From contig JAQMRL010000008.1 of the NCBI GenBank assembly GCA_035578175.1, forward strand, positions 88,516,541-88,580,540: 64,000 nt of DNA, written 5' to 3'. The DNA comes from Catonia carolina (lineage: Eukaryota > Arthropoda > Insecta > Hemiptera > Achilidae). Below the pieces are notes generated by a model. That model was given only the letters and a program-made list of their open reading frames with translations. It was not told the DNA's origin and ran no database searches. The translations under genes and the position numbers were made by a program. Positions 1 to 9,717 of this stretch are shown here, one piece after another (the first letter of the stretch is position 1; each line of letters begins with the position of its first letter).

Positions 1-110
1 CAAATCACAAAAGATGTAGGGTGTTACAGGTATTTAGATATGAAACGACTTGCGCAAGATCTTGAGCTTGAAGAACTGTTTCAAACCAGTCGAGAGACTT
101 ATGAAAAAAA
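1..110 (+). mobile_element. LINE-G fragment, extreme 3' end
   Basis: The first 110 bases match the last coding stretch and tail of the LINE-G copies at 945-1365 and 1705-2395: a frame reading QITKDVGCYRY, then DMKR, ending in a run of A. It is the C-terminal tail of a non-LTR retrotransposon endonuclease/reverse transcriptase polyprotein. The left side is cut by the window edge, so the true length is unknown. The frame diverges near the end. Confidence 0.7.
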
Positions 111-232
111 AATGTTTCAGTCATACAATTGGCCGACCATGTGATAAAAAAATATAACTATTTTTTGTAGCCCTGGAAACTAGCAGATCGAGTGCAAATA
201 ATTTAACACTCCACCTGTCTGTTATGGGTAAA
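111..232 (+). repeat. REP-C partial copy (distal third)
   Basis: Matches the distal end of REP-C, including the blocks TTTTTTGTAGCCCTGG, CTAGCAGATCGAGTGCAAAT and CACTCCACCTGTCTGTTATG. The proximal two thirds are absent. It directly abuts the LINE-G tail. Confidence 0.75.
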
Positions 233-944
233 GTTTAAAAGTACATTATATATTTTTTAGAAATGGAATACTTAAAAATGAACTTGTTCTTTAATTAAAA
301 ATATGAGTTGAGGTAAATAAGAGAAACGTTTTAAAAAGTTAGATTTTTTTTATTTTGAAAAGTAATTTTTTTATTTGGTTTGAAAAACAGTGTTTGAAGG
401 TTCTTGATTTGTTATGTTTGAAACGAGTCAAGTCATCGGAAAGTTTCGTCACCAAACTTAATGTTATTAAAAACACCGTCCTATTTTGGAAAACTGAAAA
501 CTTCTTTCGTAGTTTGACAATCAATGACTAACCTTGACTCCTTTCTTTCAGATGTTTGACTAAGCGTCTAAATAATATCATTCCCTAAATTATTATTCCC
601 GATCTTGTTTATTCATGATTTTACATAATTAAACCTTTTCTATCTGCTCTGTATTATTGTAGTGAAACTTTGTGGTAATGTAATAATCTTATATACGAAA
701 CACTTCTTCCAATATTTTTGTTGATAGTTACTTAAGAATTCCGTGTCAGTCGTATGCTTAAAAGTAATTAGACAGTAAACTATTTTTGTATTGAGAGAGC
801 AGTTAGCTATGAAGAAAACTAGAGGAACGTACTAATTTTACGATGAGTATAAATTTAGAAATATAATAAATATTTTATATAATATAACATTATAGTTATT
901 ATTATTAAAATTTTATGTTAATTAATATTAATAATTATTATGTT
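233..944. other. No gene seen
   Basis: AT-rich sequence. The 61-codon minus-strand frame at 339-524 has low-complexity Lys/Phe composition and no recognisable motif. Confidence 0.5.
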
Positions 945-1365
945 TTCTGTGTAGCATTGTACAGGAGTGAAACGTGGGTGATAGGGGCTGTAGAAAAGAA
1001 GATGATAGAAGCTGTTGAAATGTGGTGTTGTAGGAAAATGTTAAAGATTAGGTGGGTGTACAAAATAAGTAATTTAGAGGTTTTTAGGCGAGCGAATGAA
1101 AAAAGAAGAATATGGAAGCATTTTACCAGAAGAAGGGATAGGCTAGTGGGGCATATCTTAAGGCATCCAGGTATTGGGCTATTAAAAATGGAGGGTAATG
1201 TTGAGGGAGTAAATTGTAGGGGAAACAAAGATTAGAATATATAAAGCAAATTACAAAAGATGTAGGGTGTTACAGGTATGCAGATATGAAACGAGCTGCG
1301 CAAGATAGAACAGCTTGGAGAACTGCATTAAAACAGTCGAGAGACTGATGACAAAACAAATTTAT
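945..1365 (+). mobile_element. LINE-G 3' fragment (reverse transcriptase C-terminus), broken
   Basis: This encodes the C-terminal domain that follows the reverse transcriptase core in many insect LINEs. Visible landmarks are SETWVIGAVEKK, EMWCCRKMLKI (family form EMWCYRRMLKISW), the RRDRLVGHILRH block, and the tail ITKDVGCYRYADMKRAAQDR ending TALKQSRD with a TGA at 1346-1348. A frameshift lies near 1225-1240, in the Gly/Arg-rich segment before the tail, so the frame reads in two pieces. The copy is 5'-truncated: nothing of the endonuclease or catalytic reverse transcriptase core remains. It ends in an A/T-rich tail around 1350-1365. The clade (RTE-like or CR1-like) cannot be fixed from this domain alone. 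The host function is none; it is a dead insertion. Confidence 0.85.
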
Positions 1366-1704
1366 TATTATTATTTAAGTTCATTTAAAACATAGGTCTG
1401 GAAACGCTACGTTAACGAGTTTAAGCTGGCGAAAAAATCTCCCAGATTTCAGGTCCCCCATGGAATTAATAGGTTCCAATGAAGCCATACTCACATTTTG
1501 CAGGGCGTTAATTAAGGTTTTAATTGAATAGGTTTTATGAAAAATTGAATGAAATATGTCCCTGACTTATAACTTCAGTAGATTTTGAAATATCTTAAAA
1601 AGTTTTTATCAGGGAGCGTTGACAATGCTTCTGAGAACTTTGTTCTAAAATTTTTGTATAAATTAGTCGGTTTGAAGCTTTTTTACTTAACCAAAACTGA
1701 ATTA
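1366..1704. other. No gene seen
   Basis: Spacer between two LINE-G copies. It matches none of the repeat families named here. The minus-strand frame at 1595-1888 is the antisense of the next LINE-G copy for most of its length. Confidence 0.5.
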
Positions 1705-2395
1705 TAGATAGATGAAAATTAATAAGAACAAGACGAAGTGTTTTGCTGTAGCAAGAGTGTTTTAGAAGAGATAGGAAATTTAAAAGTAGGCAACGAAAAC
1801 ATACAGGAAGTTTGGAGAATTCAGCTATGTAGGGAGTAAAATAAAACATGGCAGAAACACAAGTGATATCAAAAGTAGGATTGATCAAGCTAGAATGGCC
1901 TTTGAAATGAAAAACAGCTTACTGACTACAAACATTGATTTATAGATAAGGAAAAATTTCTTAAAATACTATGTTTGGAGTGTAGCATTGTACGGGAGTG
2001 AAACGTGGGTGATACGGGCTGTAGAAAGGAAGAGGATAGACGCTTTTGAAACGTGGTGTTATAGAAAAATGTTAAAGATTAATAACTGGGTGGACAAAAT
2101 AAGTAATTTAGAGGTTCTTAGACGAGTGAATGAAAGAAGAATTATATGGAAACATCTTACCAGAAGAAAGGATATGCTAGTCGGGCATATCTTAAGACAT
2201 AAAAGTATTAGTCTTTCAATAATGAAGGGTAATAATGAGGGAGTAAATTGTAGGGGGAGGCAAAGATTAGAATATTTATAAGCAAATTACAAAAGATGAG
2301 GGTGTTGCAGGTATGTAGATATGAAACGTTTTGCGTAAGATAAAACATCTTGGAGAACTGCCTAAAACCAGTCGAGAGACTGATGGCAAAAAAAT
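1705..2395 (+). mobile_element. LINE-G 3' fragment, longer copy, broken
   Basis: Starts further upstream than the copy at 945. It reads INKNKTKCFAVARVF (the post-catalytic 'N..KTK' strand), then eroded FGEFSYVGSKIKHGR, STSDIKSRI (as TSDIKSRIDQARMAFEMK), LLTTNIDL, a stop, IRKNFLKYYVWSVALYGSETW, then the Cys-rich C-terminal domain FETWCYRKMLKI and RRKDMLVGHILRH. Stops and frameshifts interrupt it before 1970 and again near 2280. Only 1988-2281 stays open (97 codons). The tail after 2281 repeats the one at 1240-1348. It lies in the same orientation as the other two LINE-G pieces, about 600 bp downstream. A pseudogene of a retrotransposon. Confidence 0.85.
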
Positions 2396-3049
2396 AGGTA
2401 GATAATGCTGCTTTTCTATATACTGACCAGTGAACAATAGACTAATATTACAACAATATTTTTTGATAAATTGTTCATTTGAAGTAAACCAATTCATCTT
2501 GTTTTTCTGTATTGTAAGTGTGACCCAAATTTTAACGTTTTATTGATATATATCGTCTGCCGTACATTTAGCTGTTAGTTTATTGTGACAAATACTTCCG
2601 GAACTACGTTTATTATGTAATTTATATTCAATCCGAATCGTACGAAGAGTGACTTATTGTAGTCGTATTATGCAGTGTAGTTTGAAAGCACAGTAATATA
2701 GTGCTACAGTAATGGTATGTATTAATAGATGGTTCTATAGTATACATAATACAGTAAGTTGTTAGTAACTATGTAATGGAACAGGATAATTGAATAATGC
2801 CTCCCTTGGAATGGTTGTACTCCTAATCCTAACGCTATACCAGTACTATTGAACTAGTATGCAGTATTGTATTCACGTTAGTATGTTTGAATAATGAATT
2901 CTGTTCGTACTCCAGTACAACGTAGTCTCGTTTAAAAAAGTTATACTAATTTATATTGCTTTAGTTATTATTAATTAATTAAATTCATGCTGTTTCTAGT
3001 AATTTTTAATGTGTAGTACTTTAAAGTAGGACTATCTTAAAGTAGGACT
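2396..3049. other. No gene seen
   Basis: AT-rich, no match to the named families. A short direct duplication of TTTAAAGTAGGACT-like sequence at about 3020-3049 leads into the minisatellite. Confidence 0.5.
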
Positions 3050-3188
3050 GGTATCAATTTAAAACTTTGTATCAATCAATTTGAAATTTGGCATCAATCG
3101 ATTTGAAATTTGGTATCAATCAATTTGAAATTTGGTATGAATCAATTTGGAACTTGGTATCAATCAATTTGAAACTTGGTATCAATTT
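3050..3188. repeat. 22-bp minisatellite, about six units
   Basis: The unit TTTGAAATTTGGTATCAATC plus AA (22 bp) recurs about six times with point changes (GGTATC, GGCATC, GGTATG variants). The array ends exactly where the REP-C array begins. Confidence 0.85.
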
Positions 3189-3970
3189 GTTGTTTAGATC
3201 ATCACCAGAAAGAGTGGTTTGAACCTCTAGAGGTTTTACTAAGTAAAACGAGGAGTGAGGTGGTTTACCATGCTTTCTTCACTGAGTTGAAAAGTATGCT
3301 TATCAGCATGAATATATAATGAAATTTATTACTTTCATAGAAGATAACTCTGATTAGTGTCTTTTACATTTCTACCTTTTCTGTAAGTCATATAATTGGC
3401 TGACCAAGTGATAAGAAACTGAACTATTTTTTGTACCCCCTGGAACTAGTAGATTGAGTGCAAATAATTTATCACTCCACCTGTCTAAGCACATATTTTC
3501 CACCCTGCAAATGACACCTTCACCAAAGTCTCTGGCTATGTAATGAAATTCATTACTTTCAGAGAAGATAACTCTGATGAGTGTCTTCTACATCTCTACC
3601 TTCTCTGTTCTTTAATGATTTTGTCATGTAATTGTCTGATTATGTGATAAGAAGCAGAACTATTTTTTGTAGCCTTGGAACTAGCAGATTGAGTGCAAAT
3701 AATTTAACACTCTACCTGTTTAAGCACATATTTTCGACCCTTCAAATGACACCTTCACTTCATTCACCACAGGGTCTGGTTGTATAATGAAATTCATTAC
3801 TTTCAGAGAAGATAACTTTAATTAGTATCTTTTACACTCTATCTCTTCTGTTCTTAAATGATTCAGTCATTTAATTGGCTGACCAAACGATAACAGTACT
3901 ATTTTTTGTAGCCCTAAAAACTAACAGATTGAAAACAAATAATTTTCACTTTATCTGTCTGTTATGGGCC
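3187..3970 (+). repeat. REP-C with distal part in three tandem units
   Basis: The copy begins with the REP-C head (TTGTTTAGATCATCACC, then the palindrome AACCTCTAGAGGTT), but after TATGCTTATCAGCATG it skips to the distal part. The distal segment then occurs three times: to 3486, 3487-3721 and 3722-3970. Units two and three each open with AAGCACATATTTTC and end at the CACT...ACCTGT block. Each unit is about 235-249 bp. All three are diverged, so the expansion is not recent. Confidence 0.8.
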
Positions 3971-4966
3971 TAATTCTCAATATTAATGGATGATATTGTA
4001 TAAACCTTAAATCCAAAAATTTGGTGTTTGGTCGTTTGTTGAAAAACCATATCACAATCGGGTTTATAAAAAATTATGATAATGAAGTATAAATTTACGA
4101 TTTATTGCATGTTGTACAAATTATAAATGAAATAAAATTCCCATGTAAATTATGGGGTCAATCAAGATATTAAAGAGGTTCTGACAATAGAAGATTTAAC
4201 TGTAAAAACAGAGAGACTAATAAAGTTGTAGGATAAGAACGATACATTTTAACCATAGATAAATAAATCAGGATTCGTCAACAAGGTCTTCTCAGATGCA
4301 GAAAGAAAAAAGTAAGATCCGATTGGATGAGGATGGAAAATTATTGGGAAAGAATCTCGGGTTTCTATGTCGTGATGTATTAGTTATATTTGAACAGGGT
4401 TAACAAAAGTTTTTCTATCGATTTAATTTTATAATAAATAAAGTTAAATACCTTCTAAGAATATTTCATTCGTATAGAATCAGCAAAAATATTGTAGGCT
4501 ATTTGCTAAATTAGATTTTAGTTGTAAAGATAGACGTATACAAAGAAAACTTGATTCAATTCCCTGATCAAATATTGTAAAGTAAGTGGTTTTTACTATA
4601 TTCTGGTTAAGTTAAGGAAAATTCCGGTATTGGTGTCGTATACATTGAAACCAGATACCAACAATGAAATACAAGTACACAACAGACGTCTTTTGTAATT
4701 TCTTGTCTCTGTAACCTTATCAAGTGTATGTAATCTTATCAAGTGTATGTAGCATTAAAGGAAACCTTGTTTTCTTAAAAGGGGAAGACTGAAACTAATG
4801 GTTTTCTTATTTATACACACAACAGTACAGTAGACAGCTCTTTAAATTTGAGTCTCCTTGCTGGAAAGAGATAATGTTGGCTGGGTGAGGTACACGGTTT
4901 GGTAGCTAAGGCCTTCCTGATGACATTTGGTAGAGTTGTATTATACAGATAAAGCATATTGCAATG
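3971..4966. other. No gene seen; short 19-bp tandem duplication
   Basis: The only structure noticed is CTTATCAAGTGTATGTA occurring twice back to back at about 4712-4750. No transposon signature. Confidence 0.5.
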
Positions 4967-4968
4967 TA

Positions 4969-5896
4969 CAGTGATTTATTTAGTTCTGTTACCCAATTGT
5001 TTATGTTTGGTAATTTTTTTCTCAGAAAGGGAAATTTGTTTTGTGACACGAAGTTAGTTGGTAGCCCTACTCAACCGGTATAGATACGGCAGTATCAGTT
5101 GATTCTCCTTGAGCTGTGTAAAATTTTGTGCCGTTTCCGGTCGTGTTACCTTTTACCCTACAACAACGAATTTCATTCTTGAACAATATTTTGCTGCGAA
5201 ATTGTACGCGAGTGTAAAAGAATCATTTCAAATTAAATTTGTTGGTGTTCCTCCACAAGAAAAAGTGTAAATTTCTAGGCTAACAAAAACCGATTTCGAA
5301 AAACAGGTAGTGTTTGGGCGTAGTGGTTGACCAAACTCTCTTGACAGATAACGTTTTACAGAATGTGAAAACAAGATTGCTCATTTCTCCACGGAAAAGC
5401 CTCGCAAGTTGGTTTGTCATATTCGAGTGTTACGTGCGAGAAAATTCTTCGTTAACTTTTCCCTGGAGAATTGAGCAGTCTTGTTTTCACATTCTCTAAA
5501 ACTTCATCTGTCAATCGAGTTGATCGACCACTACGTTTTCTGTCGCAAACACTACCTGACTCTCGAAATCGGTTTGTTAGCCTTGGAATTGTTACTTTTT
5601 CTGGTGGAGGAACACCAACAAATTTAATTTGAAATGATTCTTTTACACTCGCGTACGTGTGGCAAAATATTGTTCAAAATGAAAACCTGTTGTTCTAGGG
5701 TGAAAGACATTCTGTTCGTAACACGACCGAAAACGCACAAAATTTTATACAGCTCAAGGAGAATCAACTCACACTGCCGTATCTATATCGGTTGAGTAGG
5801 GCTACCAACTTCGTGCACAAAACAAAATTTTCCTTTCTTAGAAAAAACTTACCAGACACTAAAAATTGGGTAAAAAGACTAAAAAAAATCACCCTG
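4969..5896. mobile_element. Foldback DNA element with transposase helix-turn-helix fragments in both arms
   Basis: The two halves are imperfect inverted copies: about 410 bp at 4969-5380 against 5470-5896, with a centre of about 85 bp. Outer ends are CAGTGATTT / AATCACCCTG with TA on both sides (4967-4968, 5897-5898). Reading outward-in on either arm gives a degenerate protein: ILEQYFAAKLYASVKE, SFQIKFVGVPP, then a FRETGSVCDRKRSGR-like stretch (right arm, minus strand) and LTDEVLENVKTRLL, SPRKSL (LTDNVLQNVKTRLL on the left arm). This resembles the helix-turn-helix DNA-binding region (DUF4817-like) of Tc1/mariner-type transposases. No DDE catalytic part is present. I infer a non-autonomous element made of two 5' ends joined head to head. 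Frames are interrupted by stops. Confidence 0.75.
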
Positions 5897-5898
5897 TA

Positions 5899-6195
5899 CT
5901 ACAATGACGTTCTAGCGATTATCGCACACGTTTCATAAATTGCCTGGGCGAGCTGAATTCTTAAACGCCGTTATATGTACTAACCTGTGTTCTGATGTTA
6001 TTAATTTTTTGGAATTTATTTTATTTGATTTTGCAAATGTACAATTACAACCGGAAAAAAATCTTTATATGCATATAAAAGGGGTTACTGGCTTAAAGGA
6101 GGACACCACCCATTAATTTTTAATCTAGAAAATCTAAATTGTGTTATGATTCTGAAATCTGATTGAACCATGGTTTGGAGTAACGGTTTCCATGG
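5899..6195. other. No gene seen; first copy of a 25-bp direct repeat
   Basis: 6172-6196 (GGTTTGGAGTAACGGTTTCC then ATGGT) recurs at 6972-6996 with one mismatch. Nothing else recognised. Confidence 0.5.
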
Positions 6196-6422
6196 TTGCA
6201 TTTATACGGATTTAAATACTAGACAGTAGTTACCGGTGTAGTTTGTTGGTTGGGGTTCAATAACTATACTCTCTCAGGAACAAAGCCAGTCGGTCTGGGG
6301 CTGTACAAGACTACACCTCATTTATACGTCATAGACATCGTCCACATCTCATTGGGTCATGGGGTTAGTTATTGTTCTGAATTGAACAGATTGCAACGTA
6401 CACATTAGGGATTAAAAAAATT
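6196..6422 (+). repeat. SINE-B, 5'-truncated copy
   Basis: Carries the SINE-B body: GGTTACCGGTGTA, GGTTGGGGTTCAAT, ACGTCATAGACATCGTCC, CATTGGGTCATGGGG, GAATTGAACAGATTGCAACG and a final ACATTAGGGAT plus A-rich tail. The tRNA-like head is missing. Confidence 0.8.
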
Positions 6423-7328
6423 GGTATATTTACAATTTTTGATTAATTTGGTTAGAGTAAATCAAAATTAAAAAAAACAATTACAACCTACTAATCCGCT
6501 TTCTAAACAGTCCAAATTTACCAGTTAACCGTAATCGTCGGCTCCACAGAAGATGGAGCAGAGATTTGGGATAATTTTTTAAAGTAAATATTATAAAGTA
6601 TTGCTAAAAATTTAATTTGTAGTTCTTAATGTCGTGGGATTTAAAATTGAGGGTTCTGCTAATAAAACGTGTTTTCATGTAAACTGGTTAAGCAATGTAA
6701 AATAAGCTACAAATATATTTACTGGTTGTGCAAAGATGCACAGCTGTAAATTTTAATAAAGTAAAGTGAAAAAGTCGGTATATAATTAAAAAAATAAAAT
6801 AAAACTCCTACCGACAATAAACACTTAGCAGACAATTTTTCGGTTTTAATAAAAATTATAACGAAAGAATTTAATTTGTTATATTACATAAACATTTCAG
6901 TGGTTCTTTTACGAGTCCTATAAGAAGAAACCTATCATGGTTTTATTAAGAAGTATCTGTACCATTCAGGTGGTTTGGTGTAACGGTTTCCATGGTAACG
7001 AAGTACTTATCTCTCATCGACGGGTGGTATTATCTTTATTATTATTACTGCACAGCGTTCTTGAAAACATTAATTTGTGAGTATACGGTTCTTTTGAATT
7101 AATCTGGACGTTAAATTCAATTTTAGAGCTTTTGTTTTAAATCTATCGTTCAGATTTTTCATAATATATTTTTATATATTATTATCCTTGGTATTAAATT
7201 GTCTGGTTTTTTTCTAACAATATAGACTACATTTATTTATTTCATCGCTGTCTTTATTTTTTGTATTCGTAACTTGAGTTTTCTCTGTTTAGAAATATTT
7301 TTCGTGTGTATCTTTTATGTGAGAATTG
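6423..7328. other. No gene; 60-bp dispersed repeat and second 25-bp direct repeat
   Basis: 6508-6570 (TTTACCAGTTAACCG ... GAGATTTGGGATAA) matches 30626-30690 in the same orientation. 6972-6996 repeats 6172-6196. The rest is AT-rich. Confidence 0.55.
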
Positions 7329-8210
7329 TTACTTTCTCTTGGCCTATATGAATATATAGGGAACGAAAGTATTGTTTTTATCTCGATTTTTCTAAATTTA
7401 GTTTTCACCGGATGTAAACGTTTTCAGGCCCTTGAATCCAGAAAACATGTTTTGTTTTTAGCAATTAGTCTGTGTGTGTTTGTATGTATGAACAAAATAT
7501 CTCAAGAACGGAATATTGTTCGAAGTTAAAACTTGAAACTTAAGTTAAGTACCACGAAAGGACGCGACACATTTCATTAAAATCGGTCTAACGGAAGTTG
7601 TAGTTTATTCGTGCAATTTTTTCAAAAACGGCTCCTACGATATTTTTTAAATCGCCTCATTTACTACATTTGTGCTCTACAAGATACGTTAAATGCCATG
7701 TCGGCTGAAATTCTTGGGAAGCCTCTGCTTTCGTAAAAAAATGTTATTTCTTTAGATATCGGCCTTAATGTGCATTTTATGGCAAAAGTGTATGTAATCA
7801 AGGTTGTAGAACATTTAAAACCCTACAACTTTAAATTCAAACATTTTTTTCACAACACTTATTTTAGCAACACAAAAGGGATTTTCTGTTTTTTTTCTCT
7901 TGAATATCGATAAAAAATGGAATTTTTTAAGATTGCGTCTTTAGTATGGATTTTTACGACACAATTGTAAAATTATAATCAAAGTTTTTGGGAATAAAAA
8001 CCTACAACTTTTATTTCAAGCATTTTTTATGTAGTGATTTTCCGTATTTTTTAAGTCGAACATAGGTTGATTTTCATATTGGGTCATTCACTCATGATTA
8101 AATTTAGGTTATGTTACTCATTTTACACTGTTACTCATGATTAAACATAGGTTATATTGTTCATTATCTACATTGGTAAGAGAAAGTTGTGTAAGTGTTC
8201 CACACCAATT
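7329..8210 (+). mobile_element. REP-D, near full length
   Basis: Begins TTACTTTCTCTTGGCC followed by the hairpin-like CCTATATGAATATATAGG block, and ends with GGTAAGAGAAAGT, then GTGTAAGTGTTCCACACCAAT. Internal landmarks include GAAAGTATTGTTTTTATCTC, ATCTCAAGAACGGAATATTG, AAAATCGGTCTAACGGAAGT and CGCCTCATTTACTACA. It has no sustained coding frame; the 67-codon frame at 7326-7529 is not recognisable. Confidence 0.85.
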
Positions 8211-8788
8211 TTTATTTTTGTATTTGTAACTTAGAGTTTTCTTTATTTAGAAATATTTTTTTCATGTGGATCTTTTCTGTGAGAAATGTTTTTCTTGTAC
8301 AGTATGTTTGATACAGGTTACTTTTCCCTTTTTTTTTGTTGTTTGCTACAACGAATACATGTAAAGAACACATGAACTGTGTTACGCTATCCTATTGATA
8401 ATTCAGCATTTTCTTCTCAACGTTCTACTTTCCCCACCCTATTTTCCTTCCGCATTTTTTTCTCTCGAGAGATAAAACTCTAGCTTTCCCTTCCTGTCTA
8501 ATCTATTTCTTTTTACCGGCTCATTTTCATTTTTTTATCATCGTTTTAATGTTGAAAGTGTTTGTTTCATGTTCCGTTTTGTATTCTTAAAAATATCATT
8601 GAATTTAGGTGGTACCGTTTATTTACTACTGAATTTTTAATTAATCACACCGTAATTTTTAAATGTTAAATTATACTTTCTTTAGTAATCCACGTTTTGT
8701 AGCTTTATGGACCAGTTTTTTTTATCGTTTATTAAATTTGTATTAACATTTAGGTAGATTATAGCAACGCACATTGGAATAACCTTAT
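8211..8788. other. No gene seen
   Basis: T-rich on the plus strand; no named repeat recognised. Confidence 0.5.
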
Positions 8789-9157
8789 GTTGCTGTAAAG
8801 CTGGTTTGGACTTGAACCTGTAGAGGCTTTACTGAGTAAACGAGGAGTTAAGTGGTTTACCTAGCCTTCCTCACTGAGTGGAAAAGTATTCCTATCAGTA
8901 TGTCTGAATAACATTTACTTTCCACCCTCCAAATGACACCTTCACTTCATTCACGACAAGTTCTGTTGGTAAAATGAAATTACTATCAGAGGAGATAACT
9001 CTTGACTATTGTCTTTTACAGCTCTACCTCTTCTATTCTTAAATGCTTCAGTCACATAATTAACTGACTATGCGATAAGAAACACAACTATTTTTTGTAG
9101 CCCTGGAACTAGCAGATCAAGTGGAAATAATTTAACATTCCATCTCCCTGTTACGGT
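8789..9157 (+). repeat. REP-C, near full length
   Basis: Head AAAGCTGGTTTGGACTTGAA, middle CCACCCTCCAAATGACACC and distal TTTTTTGTAGCCCTGGAAC all align with the other REP-C copies. Confidence 0.85.
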
Positions 9158-9717
9158 CATGGAATTACTTATATCAAACCATATTTTCTGTGTAAATAAC
9201 ATATGGGTTATACCATTCGAGCTTAAAGGTCGAATAAGTTAGCCACAGTATTGCCGGATTGCATTTTCTATGTACTACTTATACAATTACTTCACTCACA
9301 CAAGCACAACAAAACGACAATAAGTAGTATCTATAAATACAATACAGTAATTATTTAATTGTCTTGAACTTTTAATCCATTGTAATTTTATGAAAGTTCA
9401 ATTTTCCTTAAATTATTAAGTTCAATTATTGTCATTAATTAAAAATCAACCAACTTTTGTTTGTTAAAACTTATTTATATGAAGAATAAACAACATTACT
9501 ACTGGTAAGTGGATAATGGAGATCTATCCATTTTAATTTTTATGGACAACAAAAGTAATTATTATTAGGGTTGGTCGTGACACTTGTACGGTGTAGTTTG
9601 TCCAGTATTTGTTTCCAACCTGCTTAAGGCGTGACCCGGTTTTGTTCTACAAATGTGAACTTGTGGTCGTTGTTAGGGTACACTGCTTTACATTATCATT
9701 TCAAATACTTTATAAAA
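9158..9717. other. No gene seen
   Basis: AT-rich; ends where the inverted-repeat structure starts. Confidence 0.5.

Noticed and set aside
3050..3188. CRISPR-like direct repeats
   Set aside because: The units are contiguous 22-mers without unique spacers, so this is a minisatellite.
7326..7529. 67-codon protein in REP-D
   Set aside because: The frame is not conserved in the other REP-D copies, which are non-coding.
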